Shown here one piece after another: positions 6,908 through 11,664 of a DNA stretch of 11,664 bases (position 1 is its first letter; every line of letters begins with the position of its first letter). The DNA comes from JAHJCW01 sp965369995 (GTDB lineage: Bacteria; Fidelibacterota; Marinisomatia; Marinisomatales; JAHJCW01): contig CBDURO010000045.1 in NCBI GenBank assembly GCA_965369995.1, forward strand, positions 1 to 11,664, written 5' to 3'. A model generated the notes under the pieces. That model saw nothing but the letters and a program-made list of their open reading frames with translations, was not told the DNA's origin and did not search any database. The position numbers were made by a program, and so were the translations under genes.

Positions 6908-7378
6908 TCAAAATTTGCTCTGTTGTTTTGCTTTTTTTATTTTACTGTCTAAAACAAATGTGACAGGACCGTCATTAATCAACGATACATCCATCTTTGC
7001 TCCAAAATGACCAGTCTTAGTTGGTATATTGCCAGATTCCATATATTCAACAAATAAATTGTACAATTGCTCCGCGCATTCAGGAGCTGCAGCATTAATA
7101 AAGCTTGGTCTTCGACCTTTTTGCCAATCACCACAAAGAGTAAATTGACTTACAACTAACACTTCCCCATTTACATCTTTTATAGATAGATTCATTTTTT
7201 CATCATCGTCATTAAATATGCGGAAATGTGCCATTTTATCCTGTAAAAAACGGCAATCTGTTTCATCATCGTCTGACATAACACCTAATAATATTACAAG
7301 CCCATTATCAATCTCTGCGATTTGTTTTCCATCTACCGAAATGGATGCTTTGGATACACGTTGAATTACTGCAATCAT
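6908..7378 (-). CDS. dtd: D-aminoacyl-tRNA deacylase
   Basis: The 156-residue protein is of the usual DTD length. It hydrolyses D-amino acids (and glycine mischarged on tRNA-Ala) from tRNA, keeping D-residues out of translation. Seen are the N-terminal signature MIAVIQRVSKASISVDG, the SQFTL motif (77-81) and the NDGPVT motif (135-140), whose Gly-cis-Pro pair G137-P138 forms the chiral selectivity site. The GDWQKGRRPSF segment (83-93) is also conserved. The C-terminal tail is Lys-rich. The ATG overlaps the dnaE stop as ATGA, so translation is probably coupled to that of the polymerase. Confidence 0.97.
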   Translation of the reverse strand: MIAVIQRVSKASISVDGKQIAEIDNGLVILLGVMSDDDETDCRFLQDKMAHFRIFNDDDEKMNLSIKDVNGEVLVVSQFTLCGDWQKGRRPSFINAAAPECAEQLYNLFVEYMESGNIPTKTGHFGAKMDVSLINDGPVTFVLDSKIKKAKQQSKF

Positions 7379-10300
7379 TCTACCCAGATATTTTTTTCAC
7401 CGTATTCTTCACGCAATTTTTGTAAAAATAATTTATTCGAAGATACTTTTATATTTTGTGCTAATATTCTTTGGCGAAGCTGACCATTTGAAATATGAAA
7501 AATCAAACTACAACTTCCTCGGTATTGTTTTGCTAAACTGTACAAACCATCAAGATCAAGTTCCTCGGCTAATTCAGGAGTCAATCTAATATTTACACGT
7601 TTTGATAGTAACTCTCGGCAATTTTCCAAAGGCACAATTTGCTCCGCGATCAATTTAAGATCAGCAAAATCAGACCGATCGGTTGGTTTTCCCCGAACAA
7701 AAACAATTTTGTTATCTTCTATTATATTCTTATAACGTTCATATGTATCACTAAACACTAAGATCTCAGCTTGACCGTCTAAACAATCTAAGTTGAAAAA
7801 TGCCATTTGATTATTTTTTCTATCATAATGACGTCGTAAATCGCGGATTATGCCACCGATTTGAATTTTTTCCATTGAGCGTAAGGAATTTTTTTCAGAA
7901 AAATCAAAATTGCTAAACTCTTCTAAATCATCTGCATACTTTAGTAAGGGGTGTCCTGATAAATATAATCCTAAAACTTCTTTTTCCAGATCTAAGGATT
8001 CTTGTTCGCTCCATTCTTCTATATCCGGTAACACCGGTTTTACTACTACCTCACTTTCCGCAGAATTTGACATATTAAAAAGTCCAACCTGGTCACTCAA
8101 AGCATCATTTTGTCTTTGGTGTCCATACTTTAGAGCATTATCAATAGATGCAAACATCTGCGCTCGTGTACCGCTTAGTAAATCCATCGCACCGGCTTTG
8201 ATTAAACTTTCCAAAACTTTTTTATTAAGTGAACGAAGATTTACCCGGCTGCATACATCAAAAATATCCGTGTATTTTCCGTCTTTAGCTCTTGCTTCTA
8301 TTATTTTTTCCACTGTTTTTGTACCAACATTTTTTACAGCATTTAATCCAAATGAAATGGTTTTATCATCAACAGGCCGAAATTCAACATCCGATACGTT
8401 GATGTCTGGCGCATTTACCTTAATACTTAATTTTCGACAGTCATTAATCAATATAACAACACGATTACTATTAGACATTTCGCTGGTTAAATTAGCTGAC
8501 ATGAACTCTGCCGGATAATATGTTTTTAACCACGCAGTCTGATAAGCTATTATCGCATAAGCGGTAGAATGGCTCTTATTAAAACCATATTGCGCAAATT
8601 TTTCAATTAACTCTACAATTTCAGTTGCCTTGCTCTTAGTTATACCGCGTCCAACAGCACCTGTAATAAACTTTCCCGTACTTTCTTTCATTAAGTCAGC
8701 AATTTTTTTGCCCATTGCGCGACGCATAATGTCAGCTTCTGCCATACTAAAACCGCCAATCTCATTTGCAATTTGCATCACTTGTTCTTGATACACAATT
8801 ATTCCATGAGTCTCTTCCAAAATAGGTTTTAAATCGGGATGCGGATAAACAATCTTCTTTTTCCCATGCTTTCTATCAATATAATCATTGATACTATTCA
8901 TGGGACCCGGACGATAAAGGGCATTCATTGCAATTAAATCTTCAAGTGCAGTAGGTTTCAATTTTTTTAGGAATTCTCTCATTCCCGATGACTCAAACTG
9001 AAAAATACCGGCAGTCATTCCTTTCGCAAACAGCTCAAAGACTTTTTGATCATCATATTGCAATCCATCTATATCTACTTCAACGCCACGAAGCTTGATT
9101 AATTTTACAGCTTTATCAATAACCGTTAGGGTTCTAAGTCCTAAAAAGTCCATTTTTAGTAAACCAAGATCTTCTAACCCCTTCATATCGTATTGACTTG
9201 TTATATCGCCTTGCGATGATTTATAGAGCGGCACAAAATCTGTCAAATCGCTCGGAGCGATTACAACACCAGCTGCGTGAGTGGAAGCGTGGCGATTCAT
9301 TCCTTCTAAAACTAAGGAATGTTGTATGAGCTCTCTGTAATCACCTTCGGCAAAGTTGCGTAATTCGGGGCTTTTTTTAATTGCACTCTCTAAAGTAATA
9401 TTTAATTCTTCCGGTATCGCTTTCGCGATTTTATCAACTTCGCTAAAGGGGTAGCTCATCACACGCCCAACATCACGCACAACCTGCCGGGCTTTCATTT
9501 TCCCAAATGTAATAATTTGCGTAACAGAATTTTCACCGTACTGTTTTTTGATATAATCGATTACTTCACCGCGCCTTTCTATGCAAAAATCTATATCTAT
9601 ATCAGGTAAATTAATGCGCTCGGGATTTAAAAATCTTTCAAAAAGTAAATTATATTTTAAAGGGTCAATAGATGTAATTCCTAAAACGTAGGAAACTATA
9701 CTTCCCGCAGCAGATCCACGACCAGGACCAACCGGAATACCATTTTCTTTAGCATAACTCACAAAATCGGCAGTTATTAAGAAATACCCGGCAAAACCCA
9801 TATTCTTTATAACACTCAATTCATGGTCAAACCGAGATTGTATCTCATCACTAATAGTGCCATAACGTTCATTCAGTCCTTTAATACACAATTTATGTAG
9901 GTAATCATCAGGACTAGAGCTTATTGAATTCTCCGGAATGGGGAATTTTGGTAAATTATATTCACCTAACGGTATGTCCAAATCTATGCTATCTGCGATA
10001 CGACGTGAATTTTCTATTGCACCCGGTATATCACTAAATAATGCATGCATTTCATCTTGAGATTTTAAATAAAACTCATCTGTTGCATACCGCATCCGAT
10101 TCGGATCATTTCTCTCTTTTCCTGTAGCAAGACAAATATGAATATCATGAGCATCATAATGTTCCTTTTTCGCATAATGCGCATCATTTGTTGCGACAAT
10201 CGGAAGGTCAATTTCTTCTGCAAGATGTTTTGTATTCGTAATGTTAATTTGCTCTTCAGGAATTCGATGGTTTTGCACTTCAAGGTAGAATCGCCCCGGG

Positions 10301-10800
10301 AAAATTTCTGCAAATTCAAGAGCAGCTTTCTTAGCTCCTTCAAAATCATTTTTGACTAATTTTTCAGGTATCTCTCCCTTCAAACAGGCAGATAACGCAA
10401 TTAAACCATCACTGTGCTTTATTAATAATTCTTTATCGATCCGGGGGCGATAATAAAATCCATCTAAGTAACCATAAGTTACTAATTTCATCAGATTTTT
10501 ATATCCGATATAATCTTTTGCTAATAAAATTAAATGATTATTCTCTTTACCTAATTGACCGCTCTTTTCTGTTCTTTTCCCTTTAGCTACATATACTTCA
10601 CTACCTATAATTGGTTTGATTCCCCTCTTTATTGCAGCTTTATAAAATTGTATAGCGCTAAACATATTACCATGTTCAGTTAGTGCAATGCTATCCATCC
10701 CTAGCGCAATTATAGTGTCGAGCATAACGTCAATGTTTTGCGCGCCATCAAGCAAACTGTAATCTGAGTGATTATGAAGATGTACGAACTCGGAAGCCAT
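7375..10800 (-). CDS. dnaE: DNA polymerase III alpha subunit
   Basis: The 1141-residue protein is the catalytic subunit of the replicative polymerase. The N-terminal PHP domain (1 to about 270) keeps the residues expected of a metal-binding, potentially exonucleolytic site: H9, H11, D18, H43, E68, H89, C139, D206 and H208. The palm has the GPGRGSAAGS segment, catalytic D400 and D402 in PDIDIDF, and D551 in KMDFLGLRTLT. Next come the fingers (GIFQFESSGM, ALYRPGPMN), a helix-hairpin-helix segment (about 816-850), the clamp-binding motif QVGLF (904-908), an OB fold (about 975-1050) and a short C-terminal domain. The length is close to E. coli DnaE. The ATG shares one base with the UbiA stop (TAATG), and the gene ends in an ATGA overlap with dtd. 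No gene for a separate proofreading subunit is in the window. Confidence 0.98.
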   Translation of the reverse strand: MASEFVHLHNHSDYSLLDGAQNIDVMLDTIIALGMDSIALTEHGNMFSAIQFYKAAIKRGIKPIIGSEVYVAKGKRTEKSGQLGKENNHLILLAKDYIGYKNLMKLVTYGYLDGFYYRPRIDKELLIKHSDGLIALSACLKGEIPEKLVKNDFEGAKKAALEFAEIFPGRFYLEVQNHRIPEEQINITNTKHLAEEIDLPIVATNDAHYAKKEHYDAHDIHICLATGKERNDPNRMRYATDEFYLKSQDEMHALFSDIPGAIENSRRIADSIDLDIPLGEYNLPKFPIPENSISSSPDDYLHKLCIKGLNERYGTISDEIQSRFDHELSVIKNMGFAGYFLITADFVSYAKENGIPVGPGRGSAAGSIVSYVLGITSIDPLKYNLLFERFLNPERINLPDIDIDFCIERRGEVIDYIKKQYGENSVTQIITFGKMKARQVVRDVGRVMSYPFSEVDKIAKAIPEELNITLESAIKKSPELRNFAEGDYRELIQHSLVLEGMNRHASTHAAGVVIAPSDLTDFVPLYKSSQGDITSQYDMKGLEDLGLLKMDFLGLRTLTVIDKAVKLIKLRGVEVDIDGLQYDDQKVFELFAKGMTAGIFQFESSGMREFLKKLKPTALEDLIAMNALYRPGPMNSINDYIDRKHGKKKIVYPHPDLKPILEETHGIIVYQEQVMQIANEIGGFSMAEADIMRRAMGKKIADLMKESTGKFITGAVGRGITKSKATEIVELIEKFAQYGFNKSHSTAYAIIAYQTAWLKTYYPAEFMSANLTSEMSNSNRVVILINDCRKLSIKVNAPDINVSDVEFRPVDDKTISFGLNAVKNVGTKTVEKIIEARAKDGKYTDIFDVCSRVNLRSLNKKVLESLIKAGAMDLLSGTRAQMFASIDNALKYGHQRQNDALSDQVGLFNMSNSAESEVVVKPVLPDIEEWSEQESLDLEKEVLGLYLSGHPLLKYADDLEEFSNFDFSEKNSLRSMEKIQIGGIIRDLRRHYDRKNNQMAFFNLDCLDGQAEILVFSDTYERYKNIIEDNKIVFVRGKPTDRSDFADLKLIAEQIVPLENCRELLSKRVNIRLTPELAEELDLDGLYSLAKQYRGSCSLIFHISNGQLRQRILAQNIKVSSNKLFLQKLREEYGEKNIWVE

Positions 10801-11639
10801 TATATTGAACCCAGCCAGACAGCCAAAACACCGGCAATTGTACTAAATTTTAACAATTTTGCGATTCGTTCTGCGGTAGTAATTGTAGGAAATTTCATCA
10901 TTGAAAATACAGTTATTGCTAATGGAATCTCAACTCCAAATAGCACAAAAATTATATACCAATAATTATATGTACCTATTACAAAAGGAATAATAACACC
11001 GATACCTATAAGTATCGCAAAAACAGCGACTAAAGTCCAAGCTTTTTTCACGCCTACTTTAATTGGGAATGTTTTCAACTTCGTCCTACGGTCTCCTTCC
11101 ACATCGCTAATATCCTTAACAAGCTCTCTTACGATTGTCAAACCAAAAGCCAATAATGCCGGTATTATCATAGTCTCCAAATCTTGTAAAGCAGCGCCAG
11201 CGAATAAAAATGTTAATCCTAAAATGAATGAAATAATAAAGTTGCCCGCTAAAGGCATACCTTTAAACCAGATACTGTAAAATATCATCAAGGGTAAAGC
11301 AATCGCAACTGCGATAAAAGTTGCCGTAAATGGTAATGTAAAGGCTAAGATGGTACCGATAATAAATAAAATGATAGCTAAGAATAATGCAGTTTGTGGC
11401 TTCACATCGCCTGTAACCAAGGGTCGATTTGGTCGATTGATTCTATCTGTTTCAAGATCAAAATAATCGTTGATTGAGTTAGCAGCAGCATTATAACAAA
11501 CCACAACGATTAATGCAGTAAACCACACTGATACCTGACCCATTTGCTTTAAAATTGATGCGGTAATAATTACCGCAAAAGCACTAATAGTGAGGTTCAG
11601 AGGACGTAAAATTATTATATGCGCGATTAGTTTCTTCAT
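10800..11639 (-). CDS. UbiA-family prenyltransferase, (di)geranylgeranylglyceryl-phosphate-synthase-like
   Basis: This 279-residue integral membrane protein has about eight or nine hydrophobic helices and both Asp-rich motifs that bind Mg-prenyl diphosphate: N54-xxx-D58-xx-D61-xxx-D65 (NSINDYFDLETD) and D176-xx-D179-xxx-D183 (DISDVEGD). The RINRPNRPL continuation after motif 1 and the RELVKDISDVEGD form of motif 2 match the subgroup often annotated as geranylgeranylglycerol-phosphate geranylgeranyltransferase, the enzyme that adds the second isoprenoid chain in archaeal-type ether lipids. Menaquinone-, heme- or chlorophyll-pathway UbiA enzymes remain possible, because subgroup assignment by eye is weak. 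The open frame continues to the window edge, but the ATG is well placed before the first helix and overlaps an apparent upstream stop as ATGA. Confidence 0.85.
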   Translation of the reverse strand: MKKLIAHIIILRPLNLTISAFAVIITASILKQMGQVSVWFTALIVVVCYNAAANSINDYFDLETDRINRPNRPLVTGDVKPQTALFLAIILFIIGTILAFTLPFTATFIAVAIALPLMIFYSIWFKGMPLAGNFIISFILGLTFLFAGAALQDLETMIIPALLAFGLTIVRELVKDISDVEGDRRTKLKTFPIKVGVKKAWTLVAVFAILIGIGVIIPFVIGTYNYWYIIFVLFGVEIPLAITVFSMMKFPTITTAERIAKLLKFSTIAGVLAVWLGSI

Positions 11640-11664
11640 GCAACTTGAGCTCTTAATACACGAT
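11636..11664 (-). CDS. Possible 3' end of an upstream gene, cut by the window edge
   Basis: On the minus strand the frame ending in TGA at 11638-11636 reads RVLRAQVA and then stops, with the stop overlapping the UbiA start as ATGA. The same kind of overlap joins dnaE to dtd, so a real upstream gene is plausible. Eight complete codons are too few to identify a family. Confidence 0.35.

Noticed and set aside
7910..8518. Open frame of 202 codons on the plus strand
   Set aside because: It lies wholly opposite the dnaE C-terminal half, whose product is conserved; the antisense translation has no recognisable domain and is rich in Ser, Phe and Leu, as shadow frames are.

Overview
The window looks like part of one long, tightly packed minus-strand operon from an AT-rich (roughly one-third G+C by eye), Gram-negative-type bacterium. 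Three things point to the FCB superphylum (Bacteroidota, Ignavibacteriota, Marinimicrobia, Cloacimonadota and relatives). The first is a secreted protein that combines a metallopeptidase domain, a TolB-like propeller and an outer-membrane barrel. The second is a UbiA enzyme of the (di)geranylgeranylglyceryl-phosphate-synthase-like type. The third is the near absence of GGAGG-like Shine-Dalgarno sequences in front of any start. The placement is inference; no rRNA or other phylogenetic marker lies in the window.

In transcription order (right to left): the apparent last codons of an upstream gene; a UbiA-family membrane prenyltransferase; dnaE, the replicative DNA polymerase III alpha subunit with an intact-looking PHP metal site; dtd, the D-aminoacyl-tRNA deacylase; a stand-alone cobalamin-binding protein resembling the small subunit or C-terminal domain of methylmalonyl-CoA mutase; a cytoplasmic TPR protein with a Lys/Pro-rich linker; an M24 Xaa-Pro peptidase; a 113-base gap with a degenerate GATTA-core repeat and an inverted repeat; a class I SAM methyltransferase; a HAD-like hydrolase with a TTG start; a possible 24-codon coupled ORF; and the large peptidase/propeller/barrel protein, also with a TTG start. 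The left 72 bases hold only a weak hairpin.

Junctions are very tight: TAATG overlaps at UbiA/dnaE and B12/TPR, ATGA at dnaE/dtd and probably at upstream gene/UbiA, a 13-base overlap at methyltransferase/HAD, and 14 bases between TPR and peptidase. The genes therefore are probably co-expressed by translational coupling, although they serve different housekeeping roles (replication, tRNA quality control, B12-dependent carbon metabolism, peptide turnover, isoprenoid lipids, outer membrane). The 113-base gap is the best place for an internal promoter that splits the set in two.

I see no mobile element, CRISPR array, tRNA or rRNA, and no clearly novel multi-gene system. The items most worth a second look are the peptidase/propeller/barrel protein, the 24-codon ORF that exactly bridges the gap in front of it, the UbiA enzyme's possible link to archaeal-type lipids, and the repeat in the 113-base gap.
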